The notes beneath the pieces were generated by a model, which was not told where the DNA came from, did no database searches, and worked only from the letters and a program-made list of their open reading frames with translations. The position numbers and the translations under genes are program-made. Shown here one piece after another: positions 8,486-18,390 of a stretch of DNA of 32,818 nt. The DNA is taken from contig JAFAMZ010000128.1 of assembly GCA_019232935.1 (NCBI GenBank), positions 1-32,818 of the forward strand, given 5' to 3'. The DNA is from Silvibacterium sp. (GTDB lineage Bacteria; Acidobacteriota; Terriglobia; Terriglobales; Acidobacteriaceae). Numbering within the stretch: position 1 is the first letter of the stretch; each line of letters opens with the position of its first letter.

Positions 8486-11400
8486 ATGAAAATCAAAGCC
8501 TTGAGCCTTGTCGCAATCTGCGCGACGGCATTAGCCGTTCTGTTTCTCAGCACGCCGGCAACTGCACAATTCCGCACCTCTATTCAGGGCACCGTTACCG
8601 ACCCAACTGGCGCAGTCATCGGGGGAGCCAGCCTGACGCTCAAAGATCTCCAGACGAATCAGACCACGACCCGAACGAGCGACAATTCGGGGGTCTACAA
8701 TTTCAACGCGCTCCCGCCTGATCGCTTCGATCTAACGGTAGAGAAGGATGGTTTCGAGAAGAAGGTCCTGAGCGATCTGGAACTGATTCCGGACCAGGCA
8801 AACTCGGTCAACGTCGTCATGCAGCCGGGTGGATCTTCCGAGACCGTCACGGTGAATGGCTCTACAGTACCGGCCATCGATACTGAGACCGCGAACACCC
8901 AGACCAGCATTAGCAGCAACCAGATTCAGCACATGCCGATTTATCAGCGCGATGCGACCAGCCTCATTCGACTGGCGCCCGGAGTGCTCTCCGACGGCGC
9001 ACAGTCAGCCGGCGGCGGCGGATTCAAGGCTCCTGGCACTCAGACCGGAGCCTCCTCGGGCGGCGGCGGTAATCTCGGCCACTCCAGCAGTATCTTCGCC
9101 ACAGAGAATGGTGCTTCGGCCAATACTAACGGCAGCCAGTTCCAGAGCAACGGATACACCGTCGACGGTATCAGCACCGTTAGTGCTGTGTGGGGCGGAT
9201 CAACGATCATTACGCCCAGTCAGGAGTCGATCGGCGATCTGAAGATCGTTTCCAACGCCTATGACGCCGAGAATGGCCGCTTCTCCGGTGCCATAGTCGA
9301 CATGATCACCAAGAGCGGCACGAACAATCTTCACGGCAGCTTCTTCTTCCAGATCGTGCGCCCCGGACTGAACGCGTACCAGCGCTGGAACGGCCCGCAG
9401 TCCGCTCGCGCATTCGATCCGACAACCGGGATGAAGCTTACCCCTGCGCAGCGCGGCCTGCTGCGCGACGAAGACCGCTATAACCAGTGGGGCGGCAGCA
9501 TCGGAGGCCCGATCTGGAAGGACAAGTTCTTTGCCTTCTTCGCCTATGAAAAACAGGCCCAGACCGTTCCCGCCACAAGCGTGCAGTGGTTCCCAACCTC
9601 CCAATTCAATGGATTGGCGCCCGCGGGCAGCATCGCTTCCACGTTCACCAGCTTTCCGGGGGCAAATGTTGCAGGAACCATCATCCCGTCCACAACCTGT
9701 ACCGATGCAGGACTCATAGAGGGCGTGAATTGCCGGACAATTTCTGGACAGGGATTGAATATAGGTTCGCCCCTGACCACCGGCTTGGGCACGCAGGACC
9801 TCACCTGGGTCAGTCCTCAAAATCCTGGGATAGGAAGTGGTCTGTCGAATGTACCGGACATCGCCCAGTACACGATCAGCAATCCAACCAATACCAACTT
9901 CCAGCAGTTCAACGGGCGCGCGGATGCCAACATCGGCAGCAAGGATCACGCCGCCTTCGTCATCTACTGGGTTCCATCCACCAAGACCAGCTTGAACGGC
10001 GGTCTCGGTTATCAACTCTTCCACCACGACCAGGTCAACAACGCATTCTCGGCCATCTGGAACCACACATTTTCGGCAACTTTCTTGAACGAAGCACGTG
10101 CCAATGCCGCGGGATGGCGCTGGAATGAATTGCAAAGCAACCCTCAGGCTCCGTTCGGATTACCTCAGATCCTGTGGTTTGGCAGTCCGAACCTTGGGCA
10201 GATCAGCCTCGGATCCATAGGAGTTCCGACGCCTTCGCATCTGAACCAATGGACCTACGGCTACAAGGACGTTGCCACCAAGATTCATGGCTCACAGACG
10301 TGGAAATTCGGGTTTGACTTCACCCGGCTTTACTATCTGAATGATCCCATCGGGGCACCGAACTATAGCTTTTACAACATCTGGGATTTCCTCAACGATG
10401 CGCCTCAAGGCGAGGGCGGTCCGTTCCAGGCGAGCACCGGCTATCCCGGCGGCTTCCGCAACGATAACCGTGAAAATATCTGGGGTATTTTCTTCCAGGA
10501 CGACTGGAAAGTTCGGCCTAACCTGACCGTCAGCGCGGGTCTTCGCTGGTCCTACTTCGGGCCCCTCAGCGACAAGAACAACCATATGAGTGTCCTCCGC
10601 TTCGGCAGCGGCTCCAGCTACTTGACCGGAATCACCATCCGTCAGGGAATCGACGCCTGGAATGCGCAGAAGCTCAACTTCGGACCGCAAATTGGATTCA
10701 ACTGGCTTCCGAACTATCTCAACGGCAAGGTTGTATTGCGTGGCGGTTACGGCCTGAGCTACAACCAGGAGCAGATCGCGAACGCTAACGCCAACGACTT
10801 CAATCCGCCCGGAACTGTTTACGGCGTACCCGGAACCAGCACCAGTCCCACCAACATCAATCCAAATATCCTCTACGCGACTTCGAGCAACCCGCACAGT
10901 ATCTACGGCTATCCGGCGAACCCGCATGTAATTACAACCTTCAACTCTGCCGGACTGCCCACTGCAGGTGGCGCAAATCTGAATGCCCTGACTAACGATC
11001 TCCCCACCGAATACATTCACCACTATTCGCTCGAAGTAGAAATGGATCTAAGTCATTCCTGGGTAGCCAATATCGGATACATGGGCAGCTCCGGCAAACA
11101 TCTCCTCTTCGACTATGACGCGAACGCCTACGGAGTGATCCATGGGTACTCGCTCAATTCCCTGGTCAACAGCGTCAACACATTCGGCAATAACGGTAAT
11201 TCCCATAACAACATGATGGTTGCCGAATTGAAGCATCAGTTCTCGCACGACTATTCTGTGAATGCGCAGTACACGTGGGCCCGTAGCTTCGATACCACCT
11301 CCGGACCCTACACCCGTTCGCCTTATCTGTACAACACGAGATTCGCCTACGGCAGGTCCGATTATGACGTTGGCAATACCCTCAAACTCTTTGGCATATG

Positions 11401-12028
11401 GCAGCCGGTCTTTTTCCACGGCACAAATGATTGGCGGGAGAAGATTGCCGGAGGCTGGTCGCTCGGCGGTGTCTTCACCTTCCATACCGGCTTCGGCTGG
11501 ACTCCGGTATACACAGCCCCGCACCAAATCTACTGCAATCTCTGCAACTACGGCTTTCAACAACTTCGCCCCTATTACAACGGCAAAGCTCTTAAGAGCA
11601 CCAGCAACGATGCCTTCAAGACGGGTAGCAACTTCCCCAACCCCGGGACATCCAATACCGGAACAAATAACGATCAGTTCATGAACAACTACTTCACGGT
11701 TCCAAACTATGCGAATGCCATCGCAGATAATCCCGGACAGATTGCGACCGCGTTTATCCCTCCACCGGGACTCGGCCGTAATTCTTTCCCCGGCCCCCGA
11801 TACCGTGACCTCGATATGAACCTCGCCAAAGCCTTTGGCTTACCCAACATTAAGGGTATCGGCGAAGGCGCCAGGATCGAGGTCAGGGCCAGCTTCCTGA
11901 ATATCTTCAATACCCTGAACATCGACCCCACTACCATTTCAAACAACATTCAGAATTCGAACCTCGGCCAGGCAACCGGTGCGCTGGGGTCAAGAATGAT
12001 CGATTTCCAGGCACGTTTCAGCTTCTAA
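8486..12028 (+). CDS. TonB-dependent receptor with N-terminal carboxypeptidase-regulatory-like domain (Oar-like)
   Basis: Preferred start ATG 8486 after GGAGGCAGT: MKIKALSLVAICATALAVLFLSTPATAQFRTSIQGTVTDPTGAVIGGASLTLKDLQTNQTTTRTSDNSGVYNFNALPP. Plug region, long beta-barrel and C-terminal FQARFSF. Track start 8354 is probably too far upstream. Confidence 0.95.
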   Translation: MKIKALSLVAICATALAVLFLSTPATAQFRTSIQGTVTDPTGAVIGGASLTLKDLQTNQTTTRTSDNSGVYNFNALPPDRFDLTVEKDGFEKKVLSDLELIPDQANSVNVVMQPGGSSETVTVNGSTVPAIDTETANTQTSISSNQIQHMPIYQRDATSLIRLAPGVLSDGAQSAGGGGFKAPGTQTGASSGGGGNLGHSSSIFATENGASANTNGSQFQSNGYTVDGISTVSAVWGGSTIITPSQESIGDLKIVSNAYDAENGRFSGAIVDMITKSGTNNLHGSFFFQIVRPGLNAYQRWNGPQSARAFDPTTGMKLTPAQRGLLRDEDRYNQWGGSIGGPIWKDKFFAFFAYEKQAQTVPATSVQWFPTSQFNGLAPAGSIASTFTSFPGANVAGTIIPSTTCTDAGLIEGVNCRTISGQGLNIGSPLTTGLGTQDLTWVSPQNPGIGSGLSNVPDIAQYTISNPTNTNFQQFNGRADANIGSKDHAAFVIYWVPSTKTSLNGGLGYQLFHHDQVNNAFSAIWNHTFSATFLNEARANAAGWRWNELQSNPQAPFGLPQILWFGSPNLGQISLGSIGVPTPSHLNQWTYGYKDVATKIHGSQTWKFGFDFTRLYYLNDPIGAPNYSFYNIWDFLNDAPQGEGGPFQASTGYPGGFRNDNRENIWGIFFQDDWKVRPNLTVSAGLRWSYFGPLSDKNNHMSVLRFGSGSSYLTGITIRQGIDAWNAQKLNFGPQIGFNWLPNYLNGKVVLRGGYGLSYNQEQIANANANDFNPPGTVYGVPGTSTSPTNINPNILYATSSNPHSIYGYPANPHVITTFNSAGLPTAGGANLNALTNDLPTEYIHHYSLEVEMDLSHSWVANIGYMGSSGKHLLFDYDANAYGVIHGYSLNSLVNSVNTFGNNGNSHNNMMVAELKHQFSHDYSVNAQYTWARSFDTTSGPYTRSPYLYNTRFAYGRSDYDVGNTLKLFGIWQPVFFHGTNDWREKIAGGWSLGGVFTFHTGFGWTPVYTAPHQIYCNLCNYGFQQLRPYYNGKALKSTSNDAFKTGSNFPNPGTSNTGTNNDQFMNNYFTVPNYANAIADNPGQIATAFIPPPGLGRNSFPGPRYRDLDMNLAKAFGLPNIKGIGEGARIEVRASFLNIFNTLNIDPTTISNNIQNSNLGQATGALGSRMIDFQARFSF

Positions 12029-12040
12029 TAACCTCCAACC

Positions 12041-12070
12041 GGGTGCGCCTCGGCGCACCCCCCTTCCTTT
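12041..12070 (+). terminator. Hairpin after the TonB-dependent receptor (terminator or attenuator)
   Basis: Perfect stem GGGTGCGC / GCGCACCC (12041-12048 / 12053-12060) with CTCG tetraloop, followed by CCCTTCCTTT. Confidence 0.6.
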
Positions 12071-12121
12071 GCGGCGCCATCTGCTCAGTCCATACTCCAT
12101 AGGCTCGCTTCAGGAGTAGTC

Positions 12122-13666
12122 ATGAAGAAAGTGAATCGCCTTATCTCCCTCGTTTTGGGATACGCATTGCTGTCTTCAGCCACAGCAATTCCCCTCATCG
12201 CCCAGGAGCAGGCTGACATCGACTCCAACGCGCCAGCCACTCCATTCCCGCACTTCTGGGAGCAGATGTTCGGTTCCGGGCGGGCAATTCTCAGCCTGCG
12301 CGAGAGTTACCGCGACGACTTGCGGGCCGTGAAGAAGGTCGCCGATTTTCGCTATGTCCGCTTCCATGCGATTCTTCACGATGAAGTCGGCATGTACAAC
12401 GAAGACGAGCACGGCAATCCCGTTTATAACTTCGCCTACGTCGACCAGATCTACGATGGTTTGCTGAAGAACGGCGTCCGGCCATTTGTGGAGATCAGCT
12501 TCATGCCGAAGAAGCTGGCGTTCAACCCCGACGCGCTGCATCCCTTCTGGTACAAGCAGAACGTCTCACCGCCGAAAAGCATCGAGCGCTGGGACGGCCT
12601 CATGACGAACTTCGCACAGCACCTCGTCCAACGCTACGGCATCGATGAGGTCTCGCAGTGGTACTTCGAAGTCTGGAACGAGCCGAACATCGACTTCTGG
12701 AACGGCATTCCGCGCCAGAAATCCTACTTCGATCTTTACGTCCACACGGCGCGCGCCCTTAAGGCGGTCAGCCCTCGGCTCCGCGTTGGCGGTCCGGCCA
12801 GCTCCGCCGCGTACTGGATCCCCGCCTTCCTCAGATACTGCGCCGCAAATCACGTCCCCGTCGACTTCGTCTCAACGCATGGATATTCCGACGACACGGT
12901 CGAGGATCTCTTCGGTCCCAACGAAGAAGTCCGTCCCGCCGATCTCCCTCCGAACTTTCCGAAAGACATTCCCATGGACGAGCGCGTCCCTCGCGCCATC
13001 GCGAAAGTTCGCAGCCAGATCGATGCTTCGCCGATGCCCAACCTGCCGCTCATGTGGACAGAGTGGAACGTGCAGGGCATGAACGAATCGCGCGATACGA
13101 TTTTCGTTGGGCCGGCGCTGGCCAATACGATCCGGCAATGCAGCGGGGTGGACATGCTGTCGTTCTGGACCTTCTCCGATGTATTCGAGGAGGGCGGCCC
13201 GATCCCGCAGCCGTTCTCGGGCCAGTTTGGGCTGCGCGCGAAGGGCGGAATCAATAAACCGAGCTACTATGCCTATGGCCTGCTGCACCAGCTTGGGAAC
13301 CAGCGAATTGCAAATTCGTCGAGCGACGTGATTGTTACGAAATCGGCCGACGGATCGCTGGTACTCACAGCCTGGAACCTCGTCGATCCCGACAAGCAGG
13401 GAACTGCGCACACCCTCACGCTGAATTTCCGGGGAGTTTCGCCTGATGCTGCCGTCACGCTGCAGCGTGTCGACAGCGAGCACGGGAACGTTCTGCCGCG
13501 CTATGCAGCGATGGGCAAGCCGCTCGATCCCACGCCGGAGCAGGTAGAACAGCTGAATCGCGAGACTGCTCTACCTGGGCCAGAGAAAGCATCGCTGAAG
13601 AACGGCAAGCTCGAACTGCAGCTCAATCCCAACGCTCTTGTCCTGATCAGGGTTCAGTCCCGATGA
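12122..13666 (+). CDS. Glycoside hydrolase family 39-like (beta-xylosidase/iduronidase clan A), secreted
   Basis: Signal-peptide-like N-terminus; WYFEVWNEPNIDFWNG (acid/base Glu after Asn) and LPLMWTEWNVQ (putative nucleophile Glu); overall GH39 layout. Confidence 0.9.
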   Translation: MKKVNRLISLVLGYALLSSATAIPLIAQEQADIDSNAPATPFPHFWEQMFGSGRAILSLRESYRDDLRAVKKVADFRYVRFHAILHDEVGMYNEDEHGNPVYNFAYVDQIYDGLLKNGVRPFVEISFMPKKLAFNPDALHPFWYKQNVSPPKSIERWDGLMTNFAQHLVQRYGIDEVSQWYFEVWNEPNIDFWNGIPRQKSYFDLYVHTARALKAVSPRLRVGGPASSAAYWIPAFLRYCAANHVPVDFVSTHGYSDDTVEDLFGPNEEVRPADLPPNFPKDIPMDERVPRAIAKVRSQIDASPMPNLPLMWTEWNVQGMNESRDTIFVGPALANTIRQCSGVDMLSFWTFSDVFEEGGPIPQPFSGQFGLRAKGGINKPSYYAYGLLHQLGNQRIANSSSDVIVTKSADGSLVLTAWNLVDPDKQGTAHTLTLNFRGVSPDAAVTLQRVDSEHGNVLPRYAAMGKPLDPTPEQVEQLNRETALPGPEKASLKNGKLELQLNPNALVLIRVQSR

Positions 13667-14922
13667 CCTCTCAAACTGAAATTGCCGTCATCGGAGCGGG
13701 CATAGCCGGACTTGCAGCCGCCCGAACTCTGGCTGAAGCCGGACGGAGCGTCGTTCTCATCGAGGCACAAAATCGCATCGGCGGGCGCATCCTGACCACG
13801 CGAGATCCAGCGACCGATCTTCCCATCGAGCTCGGAGCTGAATTCGTCCACGGCCGCCCGCCCGAACTGCTCGACCTGATCCGCGAAGCAGGACTCACGG
13901 TCTATGAGCGCAAAGGCGATTTCCTCTGCTATGAGAACGGCAAACTCGGCGACTGCGGTTTCTTCGACGAAGCGTTCGGCGTCCTCGAGGACCTGCCCGA
14001 ATCTCCGGATATCCCCTTCGCCGAATTTCTCACACAGAAGCGCGTGCCCGATCACATTGCGGCGCGCGCCACTGCATACGTCGAGGGCTTCAACGCCGCG
14101 GACTCAACCCGCATCGGCACCGCCGCTTTACACAAACAGCAGCAGGCGGAAAAGAGCGTCAGCGGCGACCGGTCTTTTCGAATAATCGAAGGGTACGATC
14201 GCCTGGCGCAGTTCCTCTGCGACCGCTTCACCACTTTCGGAGGTCAGCTTCACCTCGACACGCCGGTCATCCAGATCCGTTGGCAGGCAGGTGACGTTTG
14301 CATCTCCACAGCCAATCCCGCATTGCCGGAAATTCGCGCCTCTCGGGGCATCATCGCGATCCCACTCGGTGTACTCCAGTCCGGATCGCCTCGAATCATG
14401 CCAGAGCCCGCACGCCACATCGATGCGATCGGAAAGCTCGCCATGGGTCCGGCTACACGCATCACTTTGCTCTTTCGCGATCGCTTCTGGGGAGCTTCAG
14501 CGCCGAACCTGAGCTTTCTGTTCGCGGACGACAAGCCCCTGACAACCTGGTGGACCGCCGCACCGAATCCGTCACCCACCCTCACCGGCTGGACGGCCGG
14601 GCCCAGGGCCCTCCGCGCTGGAGCGGGAACTGCCCGGAAAGAAGAAGCCCTCGCCACGCTCTCTGTAATCTTCAAACGCCCCGACCTTTCCGGCCTTGTC
14701 GTCAGCGATCACGCCCACGACTGGCAAGACGACCCGTTCAGCCTTGGGGCATACAGCTACTCTCCTGCCGGGGCCGTCACCGCTTCCGACGATCTGGCCG
14801 CCCCAGTGGACCGCACGTTGTTTTTCGCTGGGGAGCACACCGACAGCACCGGCAACTGGGGAACCGTTCACGCTGCTCTCCGATCCGGACTGCGCGCCGC
14901 AAAACAAGCCCTCTCCGAGTAG
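13663..14922 (+). CDS. FAD-dependent flavin amine oxidase/monoamine oxidase family protein
   Basis: IAVIGAGIAGLAAARTLAEAGRSVVLIEAQNRIGGRILT dinucleotide-binding motif; C-terminal LFFAGEHTDSTGNWGTVHAALRSGLRAA. The start overlaps the GH39 stop (ATGA). Confidence 0.95.
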   Translation: MTSQTEIAVIGAGIAGLAAARTLAEAGRSVVLIEAQNRIGGRILTTRDPATDLPIELGAEFVHGRPPELLDLIREAGLTVYERKGDFLCYENGKLGDCGFFDEAFGVLEDLPESPDIPFAEFLTQKRVPDHIAARATAYVEGFNAADSTRIGTAALHKQQQAEKSVSGDRSFRIIEGYDRLAQFLCDRFTTFGGQLHLDTPVIQIRWQAGDVCISTANPALPEIRASRGIIAIPLGVLQSGSPRIMPEPARHIDAIGKLAMGPATRITLLFRDRFWGASAPNLSFLFADDKPLTTWWTAAPNPSPTLTGWTAGPRALRAGAGTARKEEALATLSVIFKRPDLSGLVVSDHAHDWQDDPFSLGAYSYSPAGAVTASDDLAAPVDRTLFFAGEHTDSTGNWGTVHAALRSGLRAAKQALSE

Positions 14923-14923
14923 T

Positions 14924-14996
14924 CTCCCTCTGTGTCCGTTGTGTCCTCGGTGGGCAATACTCTGCGCCGCTTTGCGTCTTCGCGGTGGAAAGGAAA
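14924..14996. repeat. Probable degenerate copy of a dispersed intergenic repeat (CTCTGTGTCC...TTTGCGTCTTCGCGGTGGAAA type)
   Basis: cctctgtgtccgttgtgtcctcggtgggcaatactctgcgccgctttgcgtcttcgcggtggaaa resembles a family I recall from many environmental genomes, whose reverse strand gives spurious HRGHRG / TTEDTE-type peptides (here HRGHNGHRG and HREDAKRRR...TEDTTDTEG). Recognition from memory only. Confidence 0.6.
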
Positions 14997-15047
14997 ACCT
15001 AAGCACCTGCACAAATCCCAAAGAATCGCTACTCTAATCGCATCGCT

Positions 15048-16346
15048 ATGCCCGGTAGTCATCCACACTCCGTCGCCGACCCCGCCCGTATCATGCGCCG
15101 GGTCTTCTGGAGACTCATCCCTTTCCTCTTCCTCCTCTATGTCTGCGCCTATCTCGATCGCGTTAACCTCAGCTTTGCCGCGCTCTCCATGCGCCGGGAT
15201 CTCGGCTTCTCCGACAGAATCTACGGCGCTGGCGCAGGCCTCTTCTTCATCAGCTACGCGCTGTTTGAGGTCCCTGCAAACCTGGTCCTTCTGCGCCTTG
15301 GTCCGCGTCGCTGGATGGCGATCATCATGGTCGCGTGGGGAATCATTTCCTCCTCCATGGCCCTTATCCGCACGCCTTTCGGCTTCTACCTGCTCCGCTT
15401 CCTGCTTGGTGTAGCCGAGGCCGGATTCTTTCCCGGCATCATTCTTTGTCTCACACGCTGGTTTCCCGCCGCGCACCGCGCCCGCGCCTTCGCATTCTTC
15501 ATCACCGCCGCTCCAGCAGCGGGAATCATCGGCGCACCGCTCTCCACACTCCTCCTGCGCCTCGACGGGCTCGCCCAGGTTGCCGGATGGAAGTGGCTGT
15601 TCATCGGCGAAGGCGCGCCGTCGATCATTCTGGGTATCGCAACCTTCTTCGTCCTCACCGACAGCCCGGAGGAGGCTCACTGGCTCGCTCCGCCCGAGCG
15701 CGAGTGGCTGGTGTCTGAGGTAGCCGCGCACCATCAGCACGCCCATGCCGCCCACCTCGGACACGCCTTCCGCAGCCCCGCCGTCTGGCTGCTGGCGGCC
15801 ATCTACTTTGCCATGTCGGTGGCCTTCTATGCGCTCACGCTTTGGCTGCCCATCGTCGTCAAGAACCTTACCCGCTCCGGAGACCTCAGCGTTATTGCCC
15901 TCACCACCGTGCCTTACCTACTCGCCGCAGTCTGCATGCTGCTCGTAGCGCGCAGTTCCGATCTGACCAGCGAGCGCAAGTGGCATCTCACGGTATCGCT
16001 CATCGTCGCCGCCGTTGCGTTTATCGCCAGTGCCGCGCTGACTAATCCGATCCTTTCCCTTATTGCCATCTTCCTTTCCACGGGCTTTGTCTGGGGAACA
16101 GTTGCACCCTTCTGGACCTTTCCTGCCTTCCTCCTCCGAGGAACCGCCGCCGCCGGAGGCATTGCCTTTATCAACTCCGTCGGTGCAGTCGGCGGATTCA
16201 CCGGCCCATACATCATGGGCCTTGCCAGCGACCGTTTTCACAGTTTCCGCGCCGCTCTCTTGGTCACCGGAGTCTTGCTGATCATCGCGGCGATGATTGC
16301 CGCGTTTTTGAAAGCGCCGCCGCGCCAGGCTCGACCGGGCCGCTGA
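15048..16346 (+). CDS. Major facilitator superfamily transporter, anion:cation symporter (ACS)-like
   Basis: 432 aa, about 12 hydrophobic segments; RRVFWRLIPFLFLLYVCAYLDRVNLSFAALSMRRDLGFSDRIYGAGAGLFFISYALFEVPANLVLLRLGPRRW is typical of the ACS family. Confidence 0.94.
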   Translation: MPGSHPHSVADPARIMRRVFWRLIPFLFLLYVCAYLDRVNLSFAALSMRRDLGFSDRIYGAGAGLFFISYALFEVPANLVLLRLGPRRWMAIIMVAWGIISSSMALIRTPFGFYLLRFLLGVAEAGFFPGIILCLTRWFPAAHRARAFAFFITAAPAAGIIGAPLSTLLLRLDGLAQVAGWKWLFIGEGAPSIILGIATFFVLTDSPEEAHWLAPPEREWLVSEVAAHHQHAHAAHLGHAFRSPAVWLLAAIYFAMSVAFYALTLWLPIVVKNLTRSGDLSVIALTTVPYLLAAVCMLLVARSSDLTSERKWHLTVSLIVAAVAFIASAALTNPILSLIAIFLSTGFVWGTVAPFWTFPAFLLRGTAAAGGIAFINSVGAVGGFTGPYIMGLASDRFHSFRAALLVTGVLLIIAAMIAAFLKAPPRQARPGR

Positions 16347-16422
16347 ACGCCGGTACGTGACCTCGCCGCCTCGGGAAATCCGCTTTAATATTCAGGAGGG
16401 CCCTGGTCCAAAGGAGTTCCCC

Positions 16423-16683
16423 ATGCCAGGCTGTGAAGTCCAGACATTCTCCGGTATTACCCAGGAGCACTTCACGTGTCTCTTGCAGAAGGCGCAATCC
16501 TCCGGAATCAATATCGCCGGAAATAGCGGTACAGCGACAGGCAGTGGTATCACCGTGGAGTGGAACTACGATCCGGCCGCGGGGAAGCTGAGCATTCAGT
16601 GCCTGGATAAGCCCATATTCCTCAGTTGCGGTGTGATCACATCGCAGATCCGGGATCTGGTAAACAACTGTACTGGAGCCTGA
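16423..16683 (+). CDS. Small hypothetical protein
   Basis: AAGGAG ribosome-binding site at 16411-16416 before ATG 16423: MPGCEVQTFSGITQEHFTCLLQKAQSSGINIAGNSGTATGSGITVEWNYDPAAGKLSIQCLDKPIFLSCGVITSQIRDLVNNCTGA (86 aa). No family recognised. Confidence 0.7.
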   Translation: MPGCEVQTFSGITQEHFTCLLQKAQSSGINIAGNSGTATGSGITVEWNYDPAAGKLSIQCLDKPIFLSCGVITSQIRDLVNNCTGA

Positions 16684-16723
16684 TCGCCCGCAGAAGCCGA
16701 TTGCCCGTTGCTACACTTGAATT

Positions 16724-18370
16724 GTGAAGATCGCGCTCGCCCAGATCAACCCCACCATCGGCGACTTCTGCGGAAACGCACAGAAAATCCTCGATTTCAT
16801 CCGCCGCGCTGAGCAGGGAAATGCCGACCTCGTTCTCTTTCCGGAGCTTTGCGTGTGCGGATATCCCCCTGCCGACCTCCTCGAGAAACCCGCCTTCGTC
16901 GCTCGCGCCGGACAGGTCGTCGAGCAGCTTGCCGCATCCACCGCCCGCAGCCGCACTGCCGTCATCTGCGGCTACGTCACGCCCGCCCACCACGGCACCG
17001 GCAAGCACGTTATGAACTCCGCCGCGCTTCTCCGGAACGGGCACATTGAGTTTGTGCAATCAAAGATGCTCCTGCCCTTCTACGACGTCTTCGATGAGCA
17101 GCGCTACTTTGCGCCGGCCCATAAGCAGAGGCTCTTCTCACTCGATCGCGAGCACATTGCCCTCACCATCTGTGAAGACGCCTGGAACGACAAGAGCTTC
17201 TGGGAAAACCGCCTGTACACCATCGATCCTGTCGAAGAGCTCATCCGCGGCGGCGCCTCCATCATCCTCAACATCTCTGCCTCCCCTTACTGGCGCGACA
17301 AACGCTGCACCCGCCGGGACATGCTGGCCAATATCGCGCGGCATCATTGCAAGCCCGTGCTCATGGTCAACCAGGTAGGAGGCAACGACAGCCTTATCTT
17401 CGACGGCTCCAGCATCGCCATTGGCCCTGACGGGAATGTCATTGCGCAGGCGGCCTCATTCGAAGAAGACCTCATTTTCATCGATACTCATTCCCTCACC
17501 GGAGACATGCACAGCAACGCCGAAGAAGAGGACGAGGCGATCTTTCGCGCGCTGGTGCTCGGCACGCGCGACTACGTCCGAAAGTGCGGATTTTCACGTG
17601 CGATCGTAGCCCTCAGCGGCGGCATTGATTCTGCCCTGGTCGCGGCGATTGCGGTCGAGGCTCTAGGCAAGGAAAACGTTCTTGGAGTCGGCATGCCCAG
17701 TCCCTATTCCTCGCGAGGATCCATCGACGACAGCCGTCAACTCGCCGAAAACCTTGACATCCGCTACGAGATTATCCCCATAAGCTCTCTCTTTGCCGGA
17801 TACACCAAGGCGCTCGCTCCGATTTTTGAAGGTCTTCAGCCTGACATTACCGAGGAGAACATCCAGTCGCGCGTTCGCGGCAACCTCGTCATGGCGCTAT
17901 CCAACAAATTCAACTCGCTAGTTCTCACCACCGGAAACAAGAGCGAAATGGCTACCGGCTACTGCACGCTCTACGGTGACATGGTGGGAGCGCTTGCAGT
18001 CATCGGCGATGTGGTAAAGACCCAGGTCTACGCGCTCTGCCGCCATCTCAACCGCGAGCGCGAGACTATCCCGGCGTCTATCCTCGAGAAGCCTCCGTCC
18101 GCCGAACTTCGTCCCGGCCAGAAAGACACCGACTCGTTGCCGCCCTATGAAGTGCTCGACCCGATTCTCGAGGCTTACGTCGAGCGCTACGAAACGCCGG
18201 AACACATCTCTTCGGCACTGGGCAGCGACATCGAATTGGTGCGCCGCGTCGTCAAACTTGTGGAGCGCAGCGAATATAAGCGCCAGCAGGCCGCTCCAGT
18301 CCTCAAAGTCACAACGAAGGCCTTTGGCATGGGGCGCCGTTTTCCAATCGCCGTTAAGGTCCAGGTCTAA
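16724..18370 (+). CDS. nadE: Glutamine-dependent NAD(+) synthetase
   Basis: N-terminal nitrilase domain (LFPELCVCGYPPADLLEKP, SKMLLPFYDVFDEQRYF, ICEDAWND) and C-terminal synthetase with PP-loop ALSGGIDSALVAAIA. GTG start. Confidence 0.96.
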   Translation: MKIALAQINPTIGDFCGNAQKILDFIRRAEQGNADLVLFPELCVCGYPPADLLEKPAFVARAGQVVEQLAASTARSRTAVICGYVTPAHHGTGKHVMNSAALLRNGHIEFVQSKMLLPFYDVFDEQRYFAPAHKQRLFSLDREHIALTICEDAWNDKSFWENRLYTIDPVEELIRGGASIILNISASPYWRDKRCTRRDMLANIARHHCKPVLMVNQVGGNDSLIFDGSSIAIGPDGNVIAQAASFEEDLIFIDTHSLTGDMHSNAEEEDEAIFRALVLGTRDYVRKCGFSRAIVALSGGIDSALVAAIAVEALGKENVLGVGMPSPYSSRGSIDDSRQLAENLDIRYEIIPISSLFAGYTKALAPIFEGLQPDITEENIQSRVRGNLVMALSNKFNSLVLTTGNKSEMATGYCTLYGDMVGALAVIGDVVKTQVYALCRHLNRERETIPASILEKPPSAELRPGQKDTDSLPPYEVLDPILEAYVERYETPEHISSALGSDIELVRRVVKLVERSEYKRQQAAPVLKVTTKAFGMGRRFPIAVKVQV

Positions 18371-18390
18371 ATCACTTCGAAAGGGAATGA

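Noticed and set aside
9200-10135. 311-aa minus-strand ORF inside the TonB-dependent receptor
   Set aside because: Overlaps a confidently identified gene and shows no recognisable domain; typical GC-rich shadow ORF.
14868-15764. 298-aa minus-strand ORF over the MFS transporter and the intergenic repeat
   Set aside because: Charged, repetitive translation, antisense to a clear membrane protein; its end (HREDAKRRR...TEDTTDTEG) comes from the dispersed repeat.
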